Below are positions 49,485-62,407 of a stretch of DNA of 64,000 nucleotides, piece after piece. Both the position numbers and the translations under genes were made by a program. Under the pieces are notes generated by a model that worked only from the letters and a program-made list of their open reading frames with translations, was not told the DNA's origin and made no database searches. Origin of the DNA: Valencia hispanica (Eukaryota; Chordata; Actinopteri; Cyprinodontiformes; Valenciidae); assembly GCA_963556495.2 (NCBI GenBank), contig OY747707.1, positions 27,025,871-27,089,870 on the forward strand. The letters run 5' to 3'. Positions within the stretch are counted from its first letter, which is position 1. Each line of letters opens with the position of its first letter.

Positions 49485-52064
49485 CTCGAGCTTGGAGTGT
49501 GCGCAACAACGCGCCGATCAAATGAGACGCTTTCACTGAACGAACGATCGGAAACTTTTAAACAGGAAAAAGGCGTCTGGTTCGTTTAGGTTTTAACGCC
49601 GTATGGACGCAGAATGCAGTGAGGGGGGAAAAGTCGCCTGGGAAATCAGGAAAAGGGCCATGAAGACGTTTGCCTCTCACACATGACCAGTGGCATCCAA
49701 TGACAGGCGATGGAGGCGCATAAAAAAGCTCTATTGCCGAGTTGTAAATTGTCCTCTAACAAAAAAGGAATTTGGACTGCAGCAATTCTCCCCAGCCCTG
49801 CGCATAATGGAGAAGCCCCTCAGTGTCCTCCATGCACAGAGCTTCCCACATTGCTTTAACACACAAATATGACATTTTATGTTATCCAGCGCTATACTGG
49901 GCCTAAAATGTTTTTCTTCTTCTTTTTTTACTGCAAGTGCAGAAAATAAAAATAAAAATAATGCACAATTTAATTATGAGTGACGAATCTGTGAATTATC
50001 ATAAACGACACTATTTATTTAAATCCAAAATTTTGTCTATTAAACTGAAGTTTACAAAAAGCAAAACCATGAATTTGATAAGAATTTTCTGTTGAATGGA
50101 CAATTATTTCATAAAAACTGTTAGACCTTTAAACATTTTTCAGCTGAATCTCCATTAAAAAAGAATAAAAAAAAAACAACTAGCAGACCTGCAATATATA
50201 TATAGATTTTAATTTGTATCTGTTTCTTAAATAACACAAAACAAAATACTTTTATGGTTCACAATGTTATAAAAACATTTCTTCTGCCCTTTTTGACTGG
50301 AAAAAACCCATCGGCCTGTGCGTTTGCGCATTTTATCCCCTTTTTTGGAGCTTTTTCCACAAAATAAAAGAGGCAACATCTGATTCCGTGTGAAAAATTT
50401 TCACACTGCTGACCCTCAAGATTTGGGGGCTAAATAGTAACGCAACCGCAGCTTCATGCATGTGAGCATTCCTGCCCAACAGCAAAAAGGAATTTCCTTC
50501 ATTCCATTGCCGTTCAGCTTGGTGGCATCCGGAGTCAGCTCTGTGGGATTTATTCTCAAGCTGTAGCTCTGGTTTCCTGTATGTGCATGTGTTTCCACCA
50601 GTAGTTTTATGTAGACGTGGAAACTGTGTCTTTAGATTTTTCTTACGGATGGAATAAATGGATTACCAAAGATTGTTTGTCACGTCTTGCTCCAATACCA
50701 AAATCCTCTTAGGTTAGAGAGCCGCCATCTTGCAGCAAATTCCTTTGATCTCCTGTCGACAATATTGTGGAGACCAAACGGACATATTGGTAGACATCTA
50801 TAAGAACTTGGTTCAGGTTGACCTGATAAAGATTAGCTCCATAGAAATAACAAGCATCTTAATTTCTGGTTCTGTTGGTCTGCCCTTGTTTACAAAGAAC
50901 GATTTGGGTTTTTTTAAAGGTGTAAAACCTTATTGATTGAAGAGTGTGAGTGGAATAAATTAAGAAAACTATTTTTGTGTGCCTTTTGGAAGCATTTCCC
51001 TGCATCTGCATATTATATCATCAGTGGCCCGAAGCTGTGGCACTTTATCGCTTGAATGTGAGGATGTTTTTCATTTATTTAGTTCCAATAAATTGGCATC
51101 CTCCCCCTTCCGTTCAGTTTAAGTGGGAATGGGTGTTTGGTGGATGGATTTAATTGCACAGCTCCAACACTACTGGACATCTAAAACCAATAAAGATGTT
51201 AAAGCCACATCAGGGCTTCTGTTCTTTCAGGGTTTCTGTTATTTCGCTATTCTCCCTTTCAGCATTCCTTTTTAAGGAATAAATACAAATCTCAACATTG
51301 ATGACTTGATCTTTTAATGAAGATATAATCCTCGGTTTGCTTTAAGTCGGTTGATTCGTTTGAACACATTGAAGACGTGTGTAAAAACACAAAAGGATGT
51401 AAATTTCATCAGATACTGGATTATTTTGATGGTTGTCACAAATCTTCTAAACTGAAATATTAGTAGATTTCGAATTTGTGGGGAAAACGCAATACAATCT
51501 GAATAAAGGTGAAAGAAAGAGGATTTTTGTTTCCACAATTTTTCCATTGTGGTTATGTATTATTAATGCTGTGCATTTTTTGTCAATATGAAAGCTACAA
51601 GGCCGGCCCAAAGCACGAGCGAACTAAGAAGCTTATAATTGGCTGGACAGATTAGCTTTAATTATGCAAAATGTATTTGACACGTCAACTCTTCTATGAA
51701 AATCTGTGTAGTCAAACTGTGAAGACTGCTGTCAGAACAAAGTGTTGTTGTCAAACTTGTGATTTTATGATGGAAGTTTCTACATGGTGCAATCATTAAA
51801 CAGCAAAAGAAAGCACAACATATCCTGATTTCATTGTTAAAAGGCCAAAAAAATCGTTTCTACAAGGAATAAAACAGACTATATATTTTAAACATGTAAT
51901 ATCAACGTGTAGCTTAAGATAATTAGAGCAACATTCTCAATGGTTCGGTTGGATGTATAATCCAGAAAACACGTGTCGTACGAAGGCAACATCAGTTGGG
52001 CTGTGTTACCTGAAGGTAGCTACAAGGCCCCTAAATAAAATGATTTTATTTTGTCTTATTTTAA

Positions 52065-52065
<1 letters not shown>
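49485..52065. other. hoxd4a-hoxd9a intergenic
   Basis: The first 250 bp are GC-richer and could be the promoter of the exon ending at 49346. The rest is AT-rich with no recognised gene. Confidence 0.4.

Positions 52066-52107
<42 letters not shown>
52066..52107. repeat. (TG)n microsatellite
   Basis: About 20 TG units. Confidence 0.98.
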
Positions 52108-52108
<1 letters not shown>

Positions 52109-54123
52109 ATCCCTTGCAGCTCACGGTTTATTTAAGGAAAACACTCAAACGGGGAGTCGTTTCAAGGACAGAAATAGACACGATAGAAGCTTCAAGTCAA
52201 TATCAGTTGAACACGAAGCAATGCCATGAGAACATTACAAACCAAGAGCCATAAAAAAGAAATTGAGTAAATGAAAACTAATGTCTCATTTAGGCCTAAT
52301 GAATTTTGACCGGGAGTTTTTTCTAGTGTTACCTCCCATATGTTTGAAATTATTTGCAGGATTTTTGTTTCTTTCACGTTTGACGTAAAGTGGGCCAATG
52401 TGTATCTCTGTATTCCTCCGCTGTGTTATTTTCACCCTGTTCTGCCACGTAATGCTGTTTCACGTTTTGCTCCATCTTTGGTCTGCTATGATGCTACGAC
52501 CACATGGGATATGAAGAATCCGGTTTTTTTCCTCAAATGGGCTATAGCAACATTGCTATGAAGAGATGAGCAGAGCCAGTTTAACTAAGAAATTTGACAA
52601 ACGATTTGCTGAATCAAAACCTACATCAGGTAGTTAGGTTTTCTTATAAAACAATATTTATACTCTGCATTAGAGAGAGAACATAGCTTTGGTTTAAAAG
52701 CTTAATTGATCTTAAGAGAAAATGCAGGTATGTTCATTTGCAGGCATTTTACGACTAACTGAATTTGACTGCAGGCTTTTGCATAATCACCAATGTATAT
52801 GGGAATCAATTCAACTGCTGGACATGAACTGGAAAGTGTCTTGAAGTTTCATATATTGCCAGATGGTGGTGCACAAATTAACTGAACTGAATTTGTTGTG
52901 AAAATCATAGACCTTATCAAAACCTCCATACGTGTAATATTGGTGCATTTTATATTTGTGGGTTTAAGCGTTTTGATTTAAAGCACATATGTTGGCTTGC
53001 TTTCCGTTAACAGTGTTTTCCATACTTGTATTTTCAGTGTGCAATAGTTAGCCTCTTGGCTTCCTTCCAGCCTGGGAACAACGAGTGTGAATTGTATGAG
53101 TCCACGGCTGCAGCACGACTGCAGACTGAAATAGCTGACCCCGCTATCATGGTAGGCACATGACACCGAGTCTCTTTCTCTGTTGACTCGAAATCTGGGA
53201 CACTGGGATAAATTCCTGCAACACTCCATAATGCACTTCGATTTCCATGTCTGCGTTTAATTCCTACTGGCCTCTCAGCCTCAGCCAACGGATGACACAA
53301 CAACAAAGCCAACCAGAACATGGTTTCCTCCCACAGCTTTAATTGTTTGCTTTACAGCCTGCACTAATTTAGACTAGGGATAGCTTATCTCGCTAGCACA
53401 TGCTGGAATATGGAACTGATGTTTTAATGTGAACTGACAGTGTTTAATTATAATCATGCGGCCGCAGTTTCAAAGGGAACTTATTTCCAGCCATGACGAT
53501 CACCTTAAAATCTCAATTAGAGGCGGTGCGCTCATCACACGGTCACCCCGAAAAAATCAAGGCTGCAGATTAAGAGACTAAGAATCAATTCAACATGTTC
53601 TTTGATTGTTCTAATATTTGTCTTAGTCGTGTGCTTTAGCGGCGCCGTCTGCCGCTTGTGTTTGGTCACTTGAAACATTGGAAACACTCATGACTGTTAA
53701 TGTCAAATGGAAGCAAAGCTTTGCAACAGCCTACTTGTGCATTTGTCTGTATTTATTGTAATTGGACATTATATGTCGAAGTGTTTTTAGGCACTTGGTA
53801 TTTTTGATTGTATTTTCAGCCAGTTTTCTTGTAAAAATGTTTTTGTGTAGGCTATGGGAGGATGGTTGTCTGCTGATTTCATTGCCAAACAAATCTAACT
53901 AAGGTTAGCCGTAAAGGAAAATGAACTGAACTGAAAAGTGGCTCCACCAAGGACAGGGGCAGGGGTGGATGATGGGTAATTTAATAACCACTCCTTTAAA
54001 CTTTCACTCAGCAGAAGGGCCAGGCTCTTCATTTAAATTCAAACGTAGTTTTAATACAATGTTGTCTTATTTATTTTTATTTTATGTTTACATTTACTTG
54101 CGAGGCTTAAAGTTCAACTTTTG

Positions 54124-54124
<1 letters not shown>
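52108..54124. other. hoxd4a-hoxd9a intergenic
   Basis: Non-coding. The stretch 53000-53560 is complex and may be regulatory. A weaker CTCF-like match (GGCAGACGGCGCC on the minus strand) is at about 53641-53653. Confidence 0.4.
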
Positions 54125-54157
<33 letters not shown>

Positions 54158-54158
54158 G

Positions 54159-54228
<70 letters not shown>
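54125..54228. repeat. (TTAG)n tetranucleotide array
   Basis: About 26 TTAG units with one TTGG variant near 54155. Confidence 0.98.
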
Positions 54229-56800
54229 CCTTTCACTACACACTTTCAAATGACACCATATTAAGAAAAACAAAGGGATTATTCAGAAAAATAAAAGTAT
54301 TCTAAAATCAGACGACTCATAAATTATGCATGCTTTAACATCAAATCAGCAAATGTTTGCTAGATATGCTGAAAACTTAAATTATGTCAGGCTTTTCAAA
54401 CTGATTTGAAGAAGGGTAAAAGTTTTCTTGTGCATGTTTGTCTCTTATAGGTTATTTATTTATTTATTTATTTATTGGTTGGGTCTTTTAATTGGACCAA
54501 ACGTTCTAGTTTTGCAACAGTATAATAAGGGAATAAAAGCTTTGAAATTCTGTCTTGGGTTTTGGTTGTGATGTGCAACCCCAAAACTGTCAGTAGGTCC
54601 TGTGTTTTATTTAAATAAATGTAGCTATGCCATACTATTAAACTTGGTTTATTCTCATATTTCATTTTCAGTAAACCACTAACCAAAGTGTGAGGAATTT
54701 AATTTCTAGGCTCATTTTAGATTAATAATATGATTTAGTTTTATCCTGGATCAAACACCATATTCAGGGAAGATTTTATTCATTTACATAGCGCAATATT
54801 GGTTGTTTTAACAGTAAAATTGCTGTATCACCGAAATCTTACTCAAGGCTGTACTGTACAAGTATGGGAGTCAGTTACCACACATCAACTAACAACCTCT
54901 GTGATTATAACAGTTGTAGTGATTGTCACTGCTTTTCTGATTGTAAGCGAGGAACATTTCTAAAAGTTTGTCTTCTTCTAAAATATAAACCTGTTCAGAA
55001 AAAAACATTTAAACTGAAAAAGTGTTTACAGTCAGAATCTTACTAATTTAAATAGGATTACAACCAAACATCAAGAATAGTTTTGCACAATTCAGACTGA
55101 ATGGATTTAGAACTTGATCTGTGAGACTATTGCAGTGCTCTTATCTGGGTTTTGTTGGTGTTCGAGGCCCATGCGGCTGCTTAGATTACTTGTGCCTTTG
55201 GTCAGCTCTGCTTACAACAGTTATTTTATTATTGCCTAAGCAGCTTATGGTAATTTACAGTAGATTTTTTTTTCCATGTTAGTGTGATCTGATTACATTG
55301 AGGTACTGAAGCTCCTGGAAGCATCCTGGACAAATTCTATGCTACCATAATTTAAATTTTAAATTTAAAAAACAGTAACATTAACCTCCTAGAAACAAAC
55401 TGCTGTTCTTGACTGGAATATGTTTAATTAATTATCATTGTTTCATTTTTTTTGTAAGCTGACTTTTTTTTCTGTACTATAATAGCAATCACAGTGGTAA
55501 TATATAGCAGTTTTTATACTATTTTTTCATACAACAATAACTGAATTACTTCTGTTCAGTTTGACACAAAAATTGTCTCTAACATTAAGTTAGCTTGAAA
55601 ATGTAAACACAACACCTAGTGTGAGTGTCAAGTTTAACAATAAATACATGTACAGCATGTGAGTAGAAAAAGATAAATCTGCACAGCTTTGCTTTAGATT
55701 TGGTTAATTATTTCACTGAGCGATACGCATTTTCATCTGCACCAAAAACACAGCAACAAACCATTTATTTTCTTGAGTAGGAAAACGAGTAACAGGATTT
55801 AATTGTCTCATGTTTTCTTCTTTGGTGAAATATAATTCTGGGAAAATGATAAGAACTTCCTGCTACCCCTGCTGACTTCAGTAAACTGTTTTTTCCTCAA
55901 CAATTTAAACTGGCTGCTCCTTTGTGCAACTATGTGACATTCTGCAGCAACATGGAAGGGGCAGGTCTGGATGCTGTTAAAAGATTTCCAAATCAGCTGC
56001 TCTAATTTTAAAAGGCCACTTATACTTATAAAGCGAATATTTAAACTGTGCATCTTTAAAAACGTGTCCAACTCTGCATCTGGACGGACATATTTGGCAT
56101 GTACATCACTGGGCGCATGAGGACACTGGATGTTTAATATGCTGTTCCTTATAATTCAACTGCACTAAAGGCCAACATCGCCCTCTAGTGGTCTCATTCT
56201 CTTCATTGAAAGTGCTTCAATTACGATGAGGAATGACGTTTTGAACTGTATTTTCCAGGGCTCCGTTTTAACTAAAGTTTGCTCCTGCACATGTCAGGGA
56301 GCTTAAGAACAAACATGCACAAACACAAATGGACAACGCATGATTTAGACGCGGGGGAAACTGGCATGGCTTAACATTTTAGTCCAGAAGAAAGCCATCA
56401 GATTGAGGGGCCGCAACGCGCTTCATGCAGTCAAAGTGAAGTTTTTCCCATCGGTGGGAAGTGTAGTTGATGAATAACCCTGACCATTAAGTTCGGGGAG
56501 GGTCTTGAGGGTGATTTCCTCTAAGACAATTCATCGTCCAGACACCCCTGGTGAAAAAAAAGAGTGTATATACTTTCTGTTTGTCAGCAACAGACGCAGA
56601 AAGCCCAAGGAGGAGCTGATGGGGGGTTTCAAAAAGCGGGTGCAATTACTGAACAGGCCCCATAAACTAATTTAGGCCAGACGTCTGGCCATTTCTATAG
56701 CTTTATTGAACCACGCTTCTTCCTGCTTTAAAACAATTCCTGGTGCAAGTTGGACAATAAATTGGAAATCTGTCGAAAACCTCTCCCAATCATAAACACT
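54229..56800. other. Region between the TTAG array and hoxd9a 3' end
   Basis: Includes a short (TTTA)n at 54452-54475. Non-coding, with a CTCF-like site at 56179-56191 and complex, GC-richer sequence at 56210-56660. No gene was recognised. Confidence 0.4.
56179..56191 (-). promoter_or_regulatory. CTCF-like motif 2
   Basis: On the minus strand CCACTAGAGGGCG fits the CTCF core consensus. It is in the same orientation as the motif at 47738 and 1.2 kb beyond the hoxd9a stop. Confidence 0.5.
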
Positions 56801-56955
56801 TTATTACTCATATAAAACTCATGAAAGCGTTTAATTGTAGAAAAATATATGATTTTTTTAACTCGTGGTATTATCTGTCAAAAAACATTGGTCTTCCTAA
56901 TATTTATTTGATGGGGAAAAAATCGAATAAATAACATAAGAATCTAAAGTAAGTT

Positions 56956-56961
56956 TTTATT
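56956..56961 (-). terminator. Candidate hoxd9a polyadenylation signal
   Basis: AATAAA on the minus strand about 465 bases after the stop. A second hexamer lies near 56801. Confidence 0.4.
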
Positions 56962-57424
56962 GATGCAAATTATAAATATGGAATAAGGCTTATCCTAATA
57001 TATCACACTTTCTCTGTAAAAGAAGCTTTACACACGCCTGTTTTTTTTGTAAACATAGAGTATATGTAGCTTCAGTCGCACCGATCACATGTGAGTGCGT
57101 TCTCGCAAACAGAGCAGTCAAAATGTCTTTCTGCAGTGGAAATATTTTACTCCAAATCTTAAAAAAAAGGCGAAAATACACACACACTGGCACGTTTCAT
57201 GTCACATCAACTTCCCAGTCTGCAGCTGATGAGGCTAAAAATGAAAAGCAGTTTTCATGGCTTGATGTTATCCGGCCCGGATCTCACCAGGACAAATTCC
57301 TCATATGTGATGCATATGTGTCCGATGATGCTGTCTCTTACAATCAAAGGCTCATCTAAAAATGGCTGTACAAAGTAACTGTGATACAGTTGAGATGGGC
57401 TTTGTTTTTGCAACAAAAATTTGT
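56962..57424 (-). other. hoxd9a: Probable hoxd9a 3' UTR
   Basis: Non-coding DNA between the stop codon and the candidate poly(A) signal. Confidence 0.5.
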
Positions 57425-58647
57425 TTAAATGATCTCCTTGCATGTTCTCTCTCTATTCATCTTCTTCATCTTCATCCTCCGGTTCTGGAACCAGATCTTC
57501 ACTTGTCTCTCCGTTAAGCTGAGTATGCGGGCCACCTCGTAGCGCCGGTCCCTTGTCAGATACATATTATAGAGGAACTCCTTCTCCAGCTCTAAAGTCT
57601 GATATTTAGTGTAGGGGCAGCGCTTCTTTCTCGTGGAGCGGGCGTGGATCCAGTTGGCAGCAGGGTTATCTGGAAAGGAGAAATAACATGAGGTGATCTC
57701 AGTTCCTAAATAGCGGGTTTGTGGGGTATGTGATGGCCTGATTGTGTAACTAAAGTAGCGGAATTAATACCCACACATGAGATATCAGCTATTATCTTTG
57801 GATCTGAATGGATTCAATTAAGTTGACCTTCTTGATAAGATTATTGCTGAAATAATGCAACATGTTTGGGTGACTTTGTAGAAGGATTAACACCAGAGAT
57901 CCCTGCAATAACCTTTTCAGGGACGCTTGCCCCCACCCCCCATCCGCAGCCTCGGTATAGTCCCAGACATTTTTATAGGTTAGTAAAACCTCCAGTTTTA
58001 CGCACCCAGCTCATCCAGTTCTCCTAGTTGTAAATCAGCACCAGCTATTTCTATTTTTTCTTTTACTTACTTAGGTCAAGTTGTGGCTTTTCTTCTTTGG
58101 GCTCGCCGTGACTTGAAGCCTCGCTTCCACTCTGCTCCCTGCTTGCCTTTTCCGCGCACTCCGCTGCTCCACAGGAGAACTCAGCGGCCACGGGTCGCGC
58201 CTCAGCCCCGGTCCCAGCTTCGATTTCCACCAGCGGGTCGCAGCCTGCAGGCTTCCCGGGCAGGAGGAGCTCCGACTTTGTCCCATACGGTCTGCTGCTG
58301 GAGGAGTGGAACCCGGAGAAGGAAACGTGGTTGGAAATGGGGTCCATCCAGGAGCGCACGCCGACGTATCTGCTGTCCGATGCGGGCAGATGGGACTGGT
58401 GGTGGTGATGGTGGACATAGGGGTGATAAAGTCCCTGCGGGTGCATCGAGGACCAAGACGGGGAGAAAACGGCAGACTTTGGTGAAAAGCTGCAAGAGGA
58501 AAAGTCTGCGGTGTCCCCGGAACCTGGCGGCGGCCTCGGGGTCATGGTGTGCGGGGGCTGGATGAACCGAGTTCCGTACAACTCCTCCGGCTCCTGCCCC
58601 ATCACAGCGTCCACATAGCAGTTACTGAGAGCGCCGCTGGAAGACAT
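57425..58647 (-). CDS. hoxd9a: Homeobox protein Hox-D9a
   Basis: Exons 58647-58071 and 57669-57425, joined in phase 1 (CCTAA|GTAAGT donor, TTTCCAG acceptor), encode 273 residues. This is an AbdB-class transcription factor of paralog group 9, expressed in posterior trunk and paired-fin buds in fishes. The N-terminus [17 protein letters not shown] is the group-9 activation-domain signature. A His-rich stretch (about 75-84) follows. The tryptophan PBX motif [10 protein letters not shown] spans the exon junction (193-202), with Trp at 199. The homeodomain is at about 205-264 ([31 protein letters not shown]; helix 3 [11 protein letters not shown]). The LDLNNPAANW junction favours D9 over A9, B9 and C9. 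There is only a short tail after the homeodomain, as usual. Confidence 0.95.
57670..58070 (-). other. hoxd9a: hoxd9a intron
   Basis: A 401-bp GT-AG intron without recognised repeats. Confidence 0.9.
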
Positions 58648-58765
58648 TTTTCCATCCCTTCCTTACTCATATAAAAAGGGTCGCGCTGTTAACGGGAAGC
58701 TTCCCTCTATGAACAATCATAGTATTTTTGCTGGCCTGCATCTTACAGGGATTGGTTGCATGGAT

Positions 58766-58786
58766 CACGTGGTCATATTTACCAAT
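58766..58786 (-). promoter_or_regulatory. hoxd9a: hoxd9a proximal promoter: E-box and CCAAT box
   Basis: CACGTG at 58766-58771 and CCAAT at 58782-58786, 10 bases apart, 120-140 bp upstream of the start codon. A further inverted CCAAT (ATTGG, 58751-58755) flanks the E-box on the other side. USF- and NF-Y-type factors bind such sites in other Hox promoters. Confidence 0.55.
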
Positions 58787-58879
58787 ACAGCTAGTGAATC
58801 ATCCTCCCCCTTTTTTCCATCAGGTTTAATTTAGATTTTCACTGTGGGAAATATCAAAAAAAGCGATGGAACTAAAAAT

Positions 58880-58880
58880 G

Positions 58881-58935
<55 letters not shown>

Positions 58936-58938
58936 TTA

Positions 58939-58986
<48 letters not shown>
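58880..58986. repeat. (TA)n microsatellite, interrupted
   Basis: Two TA arrays separated by an AAAATTTATATTTA spacer at about 58930-58943. Confidence 0.97.
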
Positions 58987-58989
<3 letters not shown>

Positions 58990-60360
58990 TCTAAGCAATC
59001 AGACAACGTTAAAGTATTTAAATGTAAGACAAATAAGAATATTCCACTTTATGTCTAAACCTCTTAGAATATTCCCCCGACATACCCTGAATGCCTGTAA
59101 AGCTCTTTATAGACTTACAAAGTCCTCGTAAAATAGATGTAATAACACGCTGTAAAGTAGCAGACGCCGTTTCCGTTCACAATGCGGTGTATGCATTGTT
59201 AATATTTGGCAAGGAAGCATATATTATGTTGTACTCGGTTATATTACGGCTTGGTTTCGTTTTCCAAGTTCAGAGAGGAAACGGCAGTGGCCGAAATTAT
59301 TGTATTCATTGAAAGGAGAGCAATATTGTATCAATAAATGTTTTATGAGGTGTGTGTGATTATACATGTCGTCATTTTTCTAAAAGAGCTGTCTGTGAGT
59401 TGAGATTTAAGAATAATGTTTTGCTTTTATTTTTTTCTTATTTTTTAATTTTATATTTATAATATATAAATATAATATAATATAAAGAAAACTATATTCA
59501 CCCCAATTTCGCGTGATTATGTTATCTCATTATAATTCTTGTGAGATCTCTAAATTGAAGCAACGTTTATTAACGTTTATTAATCAACGTTTATTAATCA
59601 AACAATTTTTGAGATTTATCTCTTAAATATTTTTTATATTTCATGGCTGCAGTGGATTTTTTCTGAACAAAAAACAAGGACGATACATAGTTTGGGGTGC
59701 ATGCAGAGCTGTCTCTTTCCGTATGATCTTTTGCTTTGATCTAACCGTGTCTTATGCAGTGTTTATGGAGTATTAGTAAGGTTATAAACCGGATTAAGCA
59801 TCAAAGCTGCGGCGTGTTTATTTAATTACACAATCCCCGCCTCTTTGCATTCCCTCCGCTTCTTCATTCCTATGCAGAAACAGACCGACGTGCTTTGTGT
59901 GAGAGAAATCGCATCTGAACTACTTTTTTGTTCTTACCTTCCACTCTTCTGAGCGATTTTAGTCATAGTAAATATAATAAGCCAGTATATCTTTATTTGT
60001 TTGCCTCGGTACAAAACAAGACATGTTTTGTTCCTCTTTCACATAGAATAGCTTAAAGAGCTTTCCTTTGCGAGCTGGATTACATTTAAACAATATACAA
60101 CAATTTTATTTAAGCAAAAATTAAACAACAATGATGTGCTAAAATGCGTTATGAGCACAAATAAACTGTTCGTGGATTTTTACAGGTATGATCTATTTTT
60201 TTTTTACACTAAACATTCTTGCAATGCCTTTCTTGGATTTTAGGCGCAAAAAATTTACTTTTCTTTTAATTTTTCCCCGCTTATATCCCTTCACTTTAAA
60301 CAATAGCAAATAACCTCTGTTCACGCGAATGCAAATGAAATCAGCTTTTTTGACCACATA
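58987..60360. other. hoxd9a-hoxd10a intergenic
   Basis: Non-coding. A short tandem of CGTTTATTAA units is at 59565-59600, and a minus-strand splice donor (TGGAAG|GTAAGA, exon end 59938) lies in complex sequence at 59860-59960. No microRNA of the mir-196 type was found here. Confidence 0.4.
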
Positions 60361-60366
60361 TTTATT
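60361..60366 (-). terminator. Candidate hoxd10a polyadenylation signal
   Basis: AATAAA on the minus strand, about 380 bases after the stop codon. Other hexamers follow near 60107 and 59992. Confidence 0.35.
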
Positions 60367-60746
60367 GCAAGATACACATGCACCAAAACATGCAATAAAT
60401 CCACAGTTTATCATTGTTTTCCATCAAGGAAACGTGTTGGCACCGAGCAAAAAAGGGGGTTTTGCACAAAAACACGACAAAATGTGCTCCCGTGGCTCCA
60501 CAGCTTCGTAATTCCCTCTTTATATTAGGAAGTCTTTTGGTAAAAAGGAATGAGTGCTTGTTCGCCACGTCATGTTTTAAAACCAAAAAGTGCTCTACCC
60601 TGTGATGAAACAACACAAAAACACACGACGCCACGCAACACATGAGACAGTCACAGCTTTGCTGAAAGTTAAGATAAACGTCCAATGCCACGACAAGCAT
60701 GAAAAAAATAAAATAAAGAGAGCTATAACCAGTGGTGCGTGGATTC

Positions 60747-62286
60747 TCAGGAAAAGGTGAGATTCGAGGTCAGTTCCCGGATGCGGTTTTCCCGGTTCAT
60801 TTTCTTCAGTTTCATCCTGCGGTTCTGGAACCAGATCTTGACCTGCCTGTCGGTCAGGTTGACGCTTCTGCTGATCTCTAGGCGGCGCTCCCGGGTCAGG
60901 TACATATTGAAAAGAAACTCCTTCTCCAACTCCAAGGTCTGGTGCTTGGTGTAGGGGCATCTCTTCTTCCTGCCGCTCTTCGCCGTGAGCCAGTTGTTTG
61001 TCAGCGCGTCACTCTTGCAGTCTGCAGATTAAAGGGGGGGAAAAGGAGGGAGATTGCACACTGCTGAGCACAAACATCTCACCTGCTGTTTTTGGATCTC
61101 ACCTCTGGGAAATAAGACACAATGTAAATGCTTTCCCTGAATAAGAAAAATAATTTAGAAGGGGTTATTGCAAGGCGTAGGTTAAAAATAAACCCACGAT
61201 GCTACATTACATGTACCTGTTTTTATTTACTAAATATCTATTCCTTTCATAAATTGTTCAAATGAAACATTACAACTGCTGTTTCAATCGTTCCAATTAA
61301 TTTGGGAATATAATTAGAAATTGCCTGATGCAATTTCAATTTGAAACAATAACCTTAAAAAATTGTTATAGTATATATCTAAATAACAGATACGGGACAG
61401 AGGCGCTCATGCTGCATGGTAAAAGCATTCAGCTGCCCATTACTGCAACCTGAGAAAGACTATCATTAAACATTACGACTTTAGGGCTGTTTGTGTTTTA
61501 TACTTGCTTTTATGGTGCTACTGGAGCTTCATCAGAGCAGCAGATAAAAGCTTTTCATTTCACTGCAGTCAACCCACCTTTCCCTTCCTTCGGCAGTAGC
61601 AGCTCGGGGCTGGACGCTTCTGTTTTCTTCTCCGAGCCGGACTTTATTGGGTCTGGGCTTTCACATCGGTTCGGAGTGCTGGTTATTGTTTCTGGGTCCC
61701 CGGCGTTCTTTTCTGCTTCTGCAAAGCCACAAGTAGAGGAGGAGATGGTGTGCTGCGGTTTTGGAGTGACCCGGCTAAGCTGCGCGAGTGTCGGGTTCGG
61801 GCTCGGGGGCTCCTGGCAGTAGTTTTCCGGATGTTTCCCATTAGCGTAAGTTTGGCTCAATCTGAAGTAGCCCGGAACCGGGATCTCCGGACCGTCCACG
61901 GCGCATGGTTCGCCAATGACATTCGAATATCCCTCTTTTTGGACTCTCTTATCTGAGAACATGCAGCAGTTGCTCTCTTCCTTGATGCTCTGTGGAAACG
62001 TGCAGTTTGACATCTGCTCTGTTCTGCAGGTTCTGCTCGGATCAGTCCAGGTGTCTATCTGAGGTATGTATGAGTGGACGCTCATGGTGTTTTGGGGGGC
62101 AACCTCCCCTCTTTTGCCGAAAGACGGCAGGAGTCCACAGGTTTGCATTCCGTAGGTCCCGTGCATGTCCGAGCCGGACGGCATGTACATGCTGCCGTTG
62201 GAGTAGAAGCTGTCTGTCCTACATGCACCGATCAAAGAGTCCACTAAGAACGGATTGGCCGCAGGTGAACTGCTGGAGAAAGACAT
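60747..62286 (-). CDS. hoxd10a: Homeobox protein Hox-D10a
   Basis: Exons 62286-61578 and 61021-60747, joined in phase 1 (GAAAG|GTGGGT donor, CTGCAG acceptor), encode 327 residues. This is an AbdB-class factor of paralog group 10, acting in posterior trunk and fin/limb buds. The start block [20 protein letters not shown], the phrase [13 protein letters not shown] and [14 protein letters not shown] are HOXD10 landmarks. The phrase [16 protein letters not shown] follows at about 138-153. A Trp motif NNWLTAKSG (245-253) precedes the homeodomain (about 253-312; [31 protein letters not shown]). The tail [16 protein letters not shown] matches the group-10 C-terminus. Length is close to that of HOXD10 (340). 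Group-10 transcripts are known miR-10b targets, and the miR-10b gene lies in the same cluster. Confidence 0.96.
61022..61577 (-). other. hoxd10a: hoxd10a intron
   Basis: A 556-bp GT-AG intron with no recognised repeat. Confidence 0.9.
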
Positions 62287-62387
62287 CTCTATTTTTTGAG
62301 TGTTTTAGTTCTTAAGAGGAGAGAGATGTCTTTTTGTAAGCTGACATGTCTAGGAAAAACAATCTGTAAGTCAGGATGCCTGCAGAC

Positions 62388-62407
62388 CACATGACAAACC
62401 CACCAAT
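62388..62407 (-). promoter_or_regulatory. hoxd10a: hoxd10a proximal promoter: E-box and CCAAT box
   Basis: CACATG at 62388-62393 and CCAAT at 62403-62407, 9 bases apart, 100-120 bp upstream of the start codon. It is the same arrangement as at hoxd4a and hoxd9a. Confidence 0.5.

Noticed and set aside
53641..53653. Third CTCF-like motif
   Set aside because: The core deviates at conserved positions; kept only as a weak note.
54125..54228. CRISPR-like tandem repeat
   Set aside because: Units are contiguous four-base repeats with no spacers, in a vertebrate genome.
58660..58675. TATA-like sequence just upstream of the hoxd9a ATG
   Set aside because: Only about 25 bases before the start codon and in the wrong register for a leader; unlikely to be a TATA box.
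58987..60746. mir-196 between Hox9 and Hox10
   Set aside because: This microRNA is found in A, B and C clusters at the equivalent position, but its mature sequence was not seen here on either strand.
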